Of a DNA stretch of 20,838 bases, positions 14,713-20,838 are shown piece by piece (position 1 is the stretch's first letter; every line of letters begins with the position of its first letter). The position numbers were made by a program, and so were the translations under genes. The notes under the pieces were generated by a model, which was given only the letters and a program-made list of their open reading frames with translations, ran no database searches and had not been told where the DNA came from. The stretch comes from DATDDB01 sp035260545 (GTDB lineage: Bacteria; Pseudomonadota; Gammaproteobacteria; Burkholderiales; Gallionellaceae), in NCBI GenBank assembly GCA_035260545.1, contig DATFUZ010000113.1:1-20838 (forward strand), read 5' to 3'.

Positions 14713-15780
14713 ATGGGCGAACATCTACACTTGGCGGTTCCCGGTTTGTTTATTTCCGGCGATGGGGCGGAGGCGGCGTGCGCGGGTCTGCGCTTGCCTG
14801 CGGTGGAGAGGCTGCTGGCGCGCGCCGACACGTCTGTGCTCGATGCGCCTTCGATGGAGGCATGGCTATGCGCGGCATTCGGCGTAAGCGATGGCGCAAT
14901 CGCACCGGTCACGCTGCTTGCAGACGGCGGCGAACCGGGGGTGGACTACTGGCTGCGCGCCGATCCCGTGCACCTGATGCTCAGGGGCAGCGAGCTGATA
15001 CTGCGGCCGGTCGGCACCCTCGCGCCGGAAGAGGCTGTGCAGTTTTGCGACACGCTGAATCGCCATTTCGCCGAACAGGGTCTGCACTTTCTTGCGCCGC
15101 ACCCGCAGCGCTGGTACTTGCGCATGGCGGATGCGCCGCGCGTGGCGATGCATGCGCTGGCCGAGGTTGCGGGCCGGGATGTCAGGCACTACATGGCGCA
15201 GGGTGCGGACGCGCTCACGTGGCACACGGTGTTCAATGAAATTCAGATGCTGCTTTACACCCATCCCGTGAACGATGCGCGTGACGCGCGCGGCGAGTGG
15301 GCGGTCAACAGCGTCTGGACATGGGGCGGCGGACGCGCGCCCGAGGCCCTCGGCGCGCCGTTTTCCCGGGTGTACGCAGATGATCCACTGACCCTCGCTT
15401 TCGCACAGGCGGCGGGCATCGAGCATTTTGCGCTTCCGCGCGATCGCGCGCGGCCAATCAATCTTGAACAGGGCGACACGCTGCTGGTCTGGGACGGTTT
15501 GGGTCGCGCCGTCGCCGATGGCGACCTCGCGGCGTGGCGCGATTCGTTGCAGGCGCTGGAGCGGCTGTGCATGGTCCCCGCGCTAGACGCCTTGCGCCGA
15601 GGCCGGCTGGATACGGTCACACTGGATGTCGTGCAGGACACGCGGTCCTGGCAATTCACGCTGACGCGCGGCGCGGCGCGGCGGTTCTGGCGCCGCACCA
15701 GGCGATTGAGCCGCTATCCTGCGGCATTGAAGCCGTCGCTGGCCGCAGCCCGGCCGCTTGCGGCCGCGCCCGGCTCGTAG
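14713..15780 (+). CDS. RpfE-like protein (COG4255 type)
   Basis: The 355-residue product resembles proteobacterial proteins named for Xanthomonas RpfE, which are often annotated as phosphoglycerate mutase-like. Their biochemical role is unsettled. Recognisable blocks are DYWLRADPVHLMLRG at about 78-92, LAPHPQRWYLRM at about 127-138, and the conserved core at 170-207 containing FNEIQMLLYTHPVN and VNSVWTWGGG. There is no signal peptide or membrane helix. The C-terminus is rich in Arg and Ala and probably disordered. In Xanthomonas the homologue neighbours recJ; no recJ is visible here, and the gene sits between lolC and accA. The ATG at 14713 has only a weak upstream GGGATGG. Family assignment is by remembered sequence pattern, and no function is claimed. 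Confidence 0.65.
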   Translation: MGEHLHLAVPGLFISGDGAEAACAGLRLPAVERLLARADTSVLDAPSMEAWLCAAFGVSDGAIAPVTLLADGGEPGVDYWLRADPVHLMLRGSELILRPVGTLAPEEAVQFCDTLNRHFAEQGLHFLAPHPQRWYLRMADAPRVAMHALAEVAGRDVRHYMAQGADALTWHTVFNEIQMLLYTHPVNDARDARGEWAVNSVWTWGGGRAPEALGAPFSRVYADDPLTLAFAQAAGIEHFALPRDRARPINLEQGDTLLVWDGLGRAVADGDLAAWRDSLQALERLCMVPALDALRRGRLDTVTLDVVQDTRSWQFTLTRGAARRFWRRTRRLSRYPAALKPSLAAARPLAAAPGS

Positions 15781-15870
15781 GCGCGTCGCGCGGCGGCGGG
15801 CCTATGCCCGGTTATTCATTCATCCGGTTATCCTGTATCATTGGAATCTGGCCATAACCCGCATCGGAAC

Positions 15871-16839
15871 ATGAAAGTAACATTTCTCGATTTTGAACAA
15901 TCCGTTGCCGAGCTTGAGAACAAGATCGAGCAATTGCACAGCATGAAGGAAGACCCGGCACTGGATATTTCCCAGGAAATCGCCCAGTTGCAGGAGAAGA
16001 GCCGTGCCCTGACCAAGGAAGTTTACGCCAAGCTTACGCCCTGGCAGATTTCCCAGGTGTCTCGCCATCCGCAGCGGCCCTACACCCTGGATTACGTTCA
16101 GCATCTGTTTACCGATTTCGAGGAATTGCACGGCGACCGCGCTTTCGCCGATGACGCCGCCATTGTCGGCGGGCTGGCGCGTTTCAACGGCCAGAGCGTA
16201 ATGGTTATCGGCCACCAGAAGGGACGCGATGTGAAGGAACGGCAGTTCCGCAACTTCGGCATGCCGCGTCCGGAAGGTTACCGCAAGGCGCTGCGCCTGA
16301 TGAAACTGGCCGAAAAATTCAACATCCCGGTGATGACCTTTGTCGACACGCCCGGCGCCTATCCCGGCGTGGGCGCGGAGGAGCGCGGGCAGTCGGAGGC
16401 CATCGGCCGCAATCTGTACGAGATGGCGGAACTCCAGGTGCCCGTCATCTGCACCATCATTGGTGAGGGTGGTTCCGGCGGTGCGCTGGCGATTGCGGTG
16501 GGCGATGCCGTGCTGATGCTGCAATACGCCACCTATTCCGTCATCTCGCCGGAAGGCTGCGCCTCCATCCTGTGGAAGGACGCGGGCCGGGCCTCCGAGG
16601 CCGCGGAAACGCTGGGCATCACCGCCGAGCGCCTGAAGAAGCTGGGCCTGATCGACAAGATCATCGCCGAACCGTTGGGCGGTGCGCACCGTGACTACCC
16701 GGCCACCATGCAGACCGTGCAAAAATGCCTGCGCGACGCCCTCAAGCAGTTGCAGGCGAAAAGCATGGAGGAATTGCTGCAGGACCGCTTCAACCGCCTG
16801 ATGGCCTATGGCAAATTCAAGGAAGTCGAAGTCAAATGA
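15871..16839 (+). CDS. accA: Acetyl-CoA carboxylase carboxyltransferase subunit alpha
   Basis: AccA and AccD together transfer the carboxyl group from biotin to acetyl-CoA, making malonyl-CoA for fatty-acid synthesis. The 322-residue product has the N-terminal helical hairpin (about 10-55), then the crotonase-like fold with VDTPGAYPG (158-166) and the oxyanion-hole glycine motif GEGGSGGALA (198-207). SPEGCASILWKDA follows. The length matches the family. ATG 15871 is preceded by only a weak GGAA; the usual AccA N-terminus (MKVTFLDFEQ) supports it. The 90 bases before it contain an AT-richer patch, but no promoter I would rely on. The 3' end overlaps tilS by 32 bases. Confidence 0.97.
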   Translation: MKVTFLDFEQSVAELENKIEQLHSMKEDPALDISQEIAQLQEKSRALTKEVYAKLTPWQISQVSRHPQRPYTLDYVQHLFTDFEELHGDRAFADDAAIVGGLARFNGQSVMVIGHQKGRDVKERQFRNFGMPRPEGYRKALRLMKLAEKFNIPVMTFVDTPGAYPGVGAEERGQSEAIGRNLYEMAELQVPVICTIIGEGGSGGALAIAVGDAVLMLQYATYSVISPEGCASILWKDAGRASEAAETLGITAERLKKLGLIDKIIAEPLGGAHRDYPATMQTVQKCLRDALKQLQAKSMEELLQDRFNRLMAYGKFKEVEVK

Positions 16840-18178
16840 TCTGACCGGGCGCGTCGCCGACGCGCTCCTGCCCGTGGTTCCCGCGGGCGCCTCGATAGCA
16901 GTGGGCTTGAGCGGCGGCATGGATTCCGTCGTCCTGCTCCACCTGCTGGCCGAACTGGCCCCCCGTCACGCCTGGAAGCTTTCCGCCGTACATGTGCATC
17001 ACGGCATCAGCCCCCATGCCGACGACTGGGCCGCGTTTTGCGGACGTCTGTGCGAGGCGTATGCCGTTCCTTTCAGTATCGAGCACGTCGACATCAAGCC
17101 CGTGCGCCACATGGGGGTGGAGGCGGCGGCGCGGCACCTGCGGCATGCGGCGCTTGCCCGCCAGCCCGGGGACTTCGTGGCCCTCGCGCACCATCAGGAC
17201 GATCAGGCAGAGACCCTGCTGCTGCAATTGCTGCGCGGCGCCGGCGTGCGCGGGCTGGCGGCCATGCCGGCGGTCGGCCGCCCGCCCGTGCCGCACGGTG
17301 AGGGCAATCGTGTTCCGGTCCTGTTGCGGCCGTTGCTGGCCGTGTCGCGCGCCGAACTGGAGGCCTTCGCCGCGGCCCAAGGCCTGAAATGGGTGGAGGA
17401 TGAGAGCAATAGCGACGAAAGCTACCCCCGGAATTTCCTCCGTCACAATATTATTCCTGTGCTTAATCAAAGGCTTCCTGGGTCAGGCGCGGCGCTGGCG
17501 CGCAGTGCTGGGCACCTCGCCGAGGCCGATGCTTTGCTGGACGTGCTCGCGGAGCAGGACGGCGAGCAGGCGTTCGACGGGGAGACGCTGGCTGTCGCCC
17601 GCCTGGCGGAGCTGGGGCACGCGCGCGCGAAGAACCTGCTGCGCTGGTTCCTGCGCCGGCGCGGCGTGCTGATGCCGGACGCGTCGCGTCTGGATGAAAT
17701 GCTGCGGCAGCTGGTGACCGCCCGGCAGGATGCGCAAATCCGCGTCGAATGGGGGGAATGGGCGTTGCGGCGTTACCGCGGGCGGGTTCACGTATGCCCC
17801 CGGCAGACCGAACTGGACGCGGCTCTGGTTGTCTCATGGGCGGGGGAGCCTGCCCTGGCGTGGCCGGGTGGGGTGGTGCGTTTCCTGCCGGCCAGCGGCG
17901 AAGGCGTGAGCGCGGCGAGACTGGCCGCTGGCGCCGTCACTGTGCGGACCAGGCACGGGGAGGAAATGCTGCGCCCCGATGCCGCCCGGCCTGCGCGGTC
18001 CCTGCGCGACCTTTTCCAGGCGCAAGGCGTGCCGCCGTGGCAGCGCACGGGCTGGCCGTTGGTCTACTGCGGCGACCGCCTGGTTGCGGTTCCCGGCATA
18101 GCCGTTGACAGCGACTGGCGCGCGTCGGCGGGCCTCCCCGGCCTGGTGTTGAGATGGGACAGGGGGGCCAAACCCTGA
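16808..18178 (+). CDS. tilS: tRNA(Ile)-lysidine synthetase
   Basis: TilS attaches lysine to C34 of the CAU-anticodon tRNA(Ile), so that it reads AUA and is charged with isoleucine; it is essential in most bacteria. The 456-residue product has the ATP-pyrophosphatase loop SGGMDS at 35-40 and HVHHGISPHADDW. It also has LAHHQDDQAETLLLQLLRGAG and, in the middle, the NSDESYPRNFLRHNIIP segment typical of TilS. The C-terminal half holds the substrate-binding domains, ending in a VAVPGIAVD motif. The ATG at 16808 lies inside accA, in another frame, giving a 32-base overlap. No in-frame start between it and the PP-loop leaves a good N-terminus. Probably cotranscribed with accA. Confidence 0.95.
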   Translation: MANSRKSKSNDLTGRVADALLPVVPAGASIAVGLSGGMDSVVLLHLLAELAPRHAWKLSAVHVHHGISPHADDWAAFCGRLCEAYAVPFSIEHVDIKPVRHMGVEAAARHLRHAALARQPGDFVALAHHQDDQAETLLLQLLRGAGVRGLAAMPAVGRPPVPHGEGNRVPVLLRPLLAVSRAELEAFAAAQGLKWVEDESNSDESYPRNFLRHNIIPVLNQRLPGSGAALARSAGHLAEADALLDVLAEQDGEQAFDGETLAVARLAELGHARAKNLLRWFLRRRGVLMPDASRLDEMLRQLVTARQDAQIRVEWGEWALRRYRGRVHVCPRQTELDAALVVSWAGEPALAWPGGVVRFLPASGEGVSAARLAAGAVTVRTRHGEEMLRPDAARPARSLRDLFQAQGVPPWQRTGWPLVYCGDRLVAVPGIAVDSDWRASAGLPGLVLRWDRGAKP

Positions 18179-18184
18179 TAAAAT
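18156..18184 (+). promoter_or_regulatory. Candidate promoter of ndk
   Basis: An extended -10 element TG-A-TAAAAT (18176-18184) overlaps the tilS stop. It stands 17 bases after GGGACA (18156-18161), a 4-of-6 match to the -35 consensus. Transcription would start near 18191, giving a leader of about 45 bases with an AT-rich stretch and the GGAG ribosome binding site (18223-18226). Confidence 0.45.
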
Positions 18185-18235
18185 GGCGGGCTGGATTTTC
18201 CCGTCAACTAACTATTTTTATTTGGAGAAAGCAGC

Positions 18236-18661
18236 ATGGCTGTCGAACGCACCCTTTCCATCATCAAACCCGATGCCGTCGCCAAGAATGTCATCGGCCA
18301 GATCTACACGCGCTTTGAAAATGCAGGCCTGAAGATCGTTGCTGCGCAGATGCGCCATCTCACCCGCGCCGAGGCAGAAGGCTTCTACGAGGTGCATCGC
18401 GGCCGTCCGTTCTTCAACGACCTGGTGAATTTCATGGTATCCGGCCCCGTGATGATCCAGGTGCTGGAAGGCAAGGACGCGGTGAAGAAGAACCGCGACC
18501 TGATGGGTGCGACCGATCCCAAGAAGGCAGACAAGGGCACCATCCGCGCCGACTTCGCCGACAGCATCGACGCCAATGCGGTGCACGGTTCCGATTCCGC
18601 GGATAATGCGGCGATCGAGATCAAGTACTTCTTCCTGCCGAAGAACGTCCACTCCCGTTGA
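18236..18661 (+). CDS. ndk: Nucleoside diphosphate kinase
   Basis: Ndk moves the terminal phosphate between nucleoside triphosphates and diphosphates through a phosphohistidine. The 141-residue product is of standard bacterial length. It begins with ERTLSIIKPDAVAKN (4-18) and contains the phosphorylated H117 in the signature NAVHGSDS. RPFFNDLVNFMVSGP and MGATDPKKAD are also typical. ATG 18236 has GGAG ten bases upstream. A candidate promoter overlaps the end of tilS, so ndk can be expressed apart from accA-tilS. It leads the ndk-rlmN-pilF-rodZ block, with 13 bases to rlmN. Confidence 0.98.
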   Translation: MAVERTLSIIKPDAVAKNVIGQIYTRFENAGLKIVAAQMRHLTRAEAEGFYEVHRGRPFFNDLVNFMVSGPVMIQVLEGKDAVKKNRDLMGATDPKKADKGTIRADFADSIDANAVHGSDSADNAAIEIKYFFLPKNVHSR

Positions 18662-18674
18662 TCCGCCTGTCGCG

Positions 18675-19757
18675 ATGAAGACCAACCTCCTCGATTTTGA
18701 TGCGCAGCAACTGGGCGCCTGGTTCGCTGAAATGGGCGAGAAGCCCTTTCGCGCCCGCCAGGTGCTGCGCTGGGTGCACAAGGCCGGGGAGGGGGACTTC
18801 GACGCAATGAGCGATCTCGCGCTGTCCCTGCGCAGCAAGCTCAGGGAAGCTGCGTGCGTCCTCTCGCCCAGCGTTGTCCGCGAGGAGAATTCGGACGACG
18901 GCACGCGCAAGTGGCTGCTGGATGTGGGCACCGGAAATGCGGTCGAGACCGTGTTCATCCCCGAAGCGGATCGCGCCACACTGTGCGTATCCACCCAGGC
19001 CGGGTGCGCGCTGGATTGCGCCTTCTGCTCCACCGGCAAGCAGGGCTTCAACCGCAACCTCTCGGTGGCCGAGATCATCGGCCAGTTGTGGTGGGCGAAT
19101 CGCGAGGTCGGCAAGGATGAGAACGGCAACTGGCCGGTCACCAACGTGGTGATGATGGGCATGGGCGAGCCGCTGCTGAATTTCGACAACACCGTGCATG
19201 CGCTGCGGCTGATGCTGGACGACAATGCCTACGGCCTGTCGCGCCGCCGCGTCACGGTGTCCACCTCCGGCATCGTGCCGGCGATGGACCGTCTGCGCGA
19301 TGAGTGCCCGGTCGCGCTGGCCGTGTCGCTGCATGCGCCGAACGACGCGCTGCGCGACGTGCTGGTGCCGGTCAACAAGAAGTACCCGCTGCGCGAGTTG
19401 ATGCCGGCGTGCCAACGCTACCTGGAAAAGGCGCCGCGGGATTTCATCACTTTCGAGTACGTCATGCTCGACGGCGTGAACGACTCGGTCGCTCACGCGC
19501 GCGAACTGGTGGCGCTGGTGCGCGACACACCCTGCAAGTTCAACCTCATCCCATTCAATCCGTTTCCGCAGTCGCCGTACGCGCGTTCGCCGCAGGGCGC
19601 GGTGCAGCGTTTCCGCGACGTGCTGATCGAGGCGGGAATCGTGACCACCACGCGCCGCGAGCGCGGCGGCGATATCGCCGCGGCATGTGGCCAGCTTGCG
19701 GGCCGGGTGCAGGACAGGACCAAAAGAACGCAACGACTGATGGAGAATCGTGCATGA
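18675..19757 (+). CDS. rlmN: 23S rRNA/tRNA adenine-C2 methyltransferase
   Basis: RlmN is a radical-SAM enzyme that methylates C2 of A2503 in 23S rRNA and A37 in some tRNAs. The 360-residue product has the cluster motif C111-x3-C115-x2-C118 (GCALDCAFCSTGKQG) and the GMGEPLLN SAM-binding block. The methyl-carrying cysteine is C338 in AAACGQL. The N-terminal accessory domain (GEKPFRARQVLRWVH) is intact. The presence of both the cluster and C338, with the general sequence, indicates RlmN rather than the resistance enzyme Cfr. ATG 18675 lacks a clear ribosome binding site, but the N-terminus fits the family. Its stop overlaps the pilF start (ATGA). Confidence 0.96.
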   Translation: MKTNLLDFDAQQLGAWFAEMGEKPFRARQVLRWVHKAGEGDFDAMSDLALSLRSKLREAACVLSPSVVREENSDDGTRKWLLDVGTGNAVETVFIPEADRATLCVSTQAGCALDCAFCSTGKQGFNRNLSVAEIIGQLWWANREVGKDENGNWPVTNVVMMGMGEPLLNFDNTVHALRLMLDDNAYGLSRRRVTVSTSGIVPAMDRLRDECPVALAVSLHAPNDALRDVLVPVNKKYPLRELMPACQRYLEKAPRDFITFEYVMLDGVNDSVAHARELVALVRDTPCKFNLIPFNPFPQSPYARSPQGAVQRFRDVLIEAGIVTTTRRERGGDIAAACGQLAGRVQDRTKRTQRLMENRA

Positions 19758-20518
19758 AGAGATTCGCGTGGTTCGTCTTCCTCCTGGCGCCGGTATTGTC
19801 CGGTTGTGTCACGGAAACGGTGGGCGCCCCCCAAATGGACGCGACCCGGCTGAGGGAACTGGCCAAGGCGCGCGTGGCGCTTGCCGCGGACTATTACCAG
19901 CGCAGGCAATACGCCGTTTCGCTGGAAGATCTGGCGCTGGCGATGCAGGCCGATCCGAATTATTCGCCGGCTTACAGCATGCGCGCGCTGGTGCATGTTG
20001 CCCTGCTCGAAGACAAGGAGGCGGAGCGCGACTTTCAGCGCAGCCTGGATCTCGACCCAGGCAACTCGGAAGCGCATGACAACTATGGCTGGTTCCTGTG
20101 CCAGCGCGGCCGGGAGGCCGAAGGCGTCAAGCAGCACTTGCTGGCGGCAAAGGATCCGCTCTATCCGCAGCAGGGGGCGGCTTACATGCGCGCGGGCGAA
20201 TGCGCAATCCGCGCCAACCAGCTGGCGAACGCCGAACTGTATCTGGAAAAGGCGCAGATTCTGCAGCCCGACCTGGTGCAGGTGTATTTCGACCAGGCCG
20301 GCCTGTCCTACATAACGGGCGATTACCTCACGGCAGAAAACAGATTCAACACGTTCCGGAATGCGGTGCATGACCGCCTTTCCGCGGAGAACCTGCTGTT
20401 GGGCGTGCGCATCGAGCACAAGCTCGGCAATCGGCGCGCCGAGGCGGCTTTGGCGAACCGCCTCAGAACGAATTTTCCGGGCTCGCGTGAGACGCAGGCT
20501 TTGGGCCAGATAAGGTAA
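19754..20518 (+). CDS. pilF: Type IV pilus biogenesis lipoprotein (TPR protein)
   Basis: PilF/PilW is an outer-membrane lipoprotein that helps the secretin PilQ insert and multimerise. The 254-residue product starts with a lipoprotein signal peptide (MKRFAWFVFLLAPVLSGC, lipobox LSGC, lipidated C18). Tetratricopeptide repeats cover about 35-230, for example ALAADYYQRRQYAVSLEDLALAMQADPNYSPAY and the canonical AHDNYGWFLCQRGREAEG. Its place between rlmN and rodZ is the standard position of pilF. The ATG overlaps the rlmN stop by 4 bases, with GGAG upstream at 19742-19745. It implies type IV pili, although no other pil gene is in the window. It may also be a substrate of the lol system encoded nearby. 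Confidence 0.93.
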   Translation: MKRFAWFVFLLAPVLSGCVTETVGAPQMDATRLRELAKARVALAADYYQRRQYAVSLEDLALAMQADPNYSPAYSMRALVHVALLEDKEAERDFQRSLDLDPGNSEAHDNYGWFLCQRGREAEGVKQHLLAAKDPLYPQQGAAYMRAGECAIRANQLANAELYLEKAQILQPDLVQVYFDQAGLSYITGDYLTAENRFNTFRNAVHDRLSAENLLLGVRIEHKLGNRRAEAALANRLRTNFPGSRETQALGQIR

Positions 20519-20838
20519 TGGAGCAGCAGGACAGCATGGAACAGCAGCAAGAGAATACTCAGCCGGGCGCGGCCGGCTACGGACTCGATGTCGGCGCGAT
20601 ACTGCGCGAGGCGCGCGAGAGCGCAGGCATGAGCGTGGAAGAAGTAGCGGGACGCATCAAGTTTGCGCCGCGACAGATTGTGGCCCTGGAGAGCGGGGAC
20701 TACGCGCAGCTTCCGGAAATGGCATTCATCAGGGGCTTTGTGCGCAGCTATGCGCGGATGCTGGAGCTTGACGACAAGGCGCTGCTGAGTGCGCTGCCCG
20801 GAGCGCCCGCCCCGGTCGCTGTTCAGGTGGGATCGGCG
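20518..20838 (+). CDS. rodZ: RodZ-like helix-turn-helix protein, 5' part
   Basis: The gene begins with ATG at 20518, sharing a base with the pilF stop (TAATG), and runs off the right edge after 107 codons. A second ATG at 20536 with AGGA upstream is equally possible. Residues about 24-86 form a Cro/C1-like helix-turn-helix: VGAILREARESAGMSVEEVA, then QIVALESGDYAQLPEMAFIRGFVRSYARM, the pattern of RodZ-type proteins. RodZ links MreB to the cell-wall elongation machinery. The later transmembrane and periplasmic parts are outside the window. Position after pilF, before ispG in related genomes, supports the call. Confidence 0.85.
   Translation, partial: MEQQDSMEQQQENTQPGAAGYGLDVGAILREARESAGMSVEEVAGRIKFAPRQIVALESGDYAQLPEMAFIRGFVRSYARMLELDDKALLSALPGAPAPVAVQVGSA

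Noticed and set aside
18621..19733. Minus-strand open frame of 370 codons opposite rlmN
   Set aside because: Antisense shadow of a well-supported radical-SAM gene.
1..20838. Mobile elements, prophage, toxin-antitoxin or defence genes
   Set aside because: None seen on either strand: no transposase, integrase, target-site duplication or island-like change in base composition; all well-supported genes are housekeeping or signalling.

Overview
The window is GC-rich, densely packed chromosomal DNA carrying core genes in an arrangement typical of Betaproteobacteria. The nuoM-nuoN pair, lolC-lolD, accA-tilS and ndk-rlmN-pilF-rodZ blocks and the sequence flavour of their products suggest a Nitrosomonadales/Gallionellales-type organism. 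That placement is inferred from gene order and protein character, not from a marker phylogeny. There are no rRNA or tRNA genes, insertion sequences, CRISPR arrays or prophage genes, and no obvious horizontally acquired island.

Layout, left to right. (1) 1-2504: the end of the respiratory complex I operon (3' end of nuoM, complete nuoN), followed by a NUDIX ADP-ribose pyrophosphatase. (2) 2614-3843: an AmtB-type ammonium channel, closed by a strong GC hairpin. (3) 4058-6246: a molybdenum cofactor block, moaA-mobA-mog, with a TATAAT box just upstream of the moaA GTG. (4) 6247-7188: a 300-base leader with a tandem 9-bp repeat, then an orphan NarL/FixJ-type response regulator. (5) 7195-9774, minus strand: a P-type cation ATPase with unusual membrane motifs. 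(6) 9902-11009: a small DUF2062 membrane protein overlapping msrA. (7) 11025-12575, minus: a GAF-like/HD-GYP/hemerythrin protein, probably an oxygen- or redox-responsive c-di-GMP phosphodiesterase. (8) 12657-14637, minus: lolD and lolC for lipoprotein export. (9) 14713-15780: an RpfE-like (COG4255) protein. (10) 15871-18178: accA overlapping tilS. (11) 18236-20838: ndk, rlmN, pilF and the start of a rodZ-like gene, the last three overlapping or nearly so.

Most of the window is housekeeping: energy conservation, nitrogen uptake, cofactor synthesis, lipoprotein sorting, fatty-acid synthesis, tRNA and rRNA modification, and type IV pilus assembly. Nitrogen and molybdenum functions lie side by side (amtB next to moaA-mobA-mog), which would suit nitrate or other molybdoenzyme use, but no molybdoenzyme is in the window.

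I did not find a convincing undescribed multi-gene system. The items most worth a second look are the HD-GYP/hemerythrin fusion, with a shifted iron-ligand histidine; the P-type ATPase, with PEEYP and an Asn-Pro motif in place of the usual P2-type ion-site motifs; and short repeats in front of two regulatory genes.
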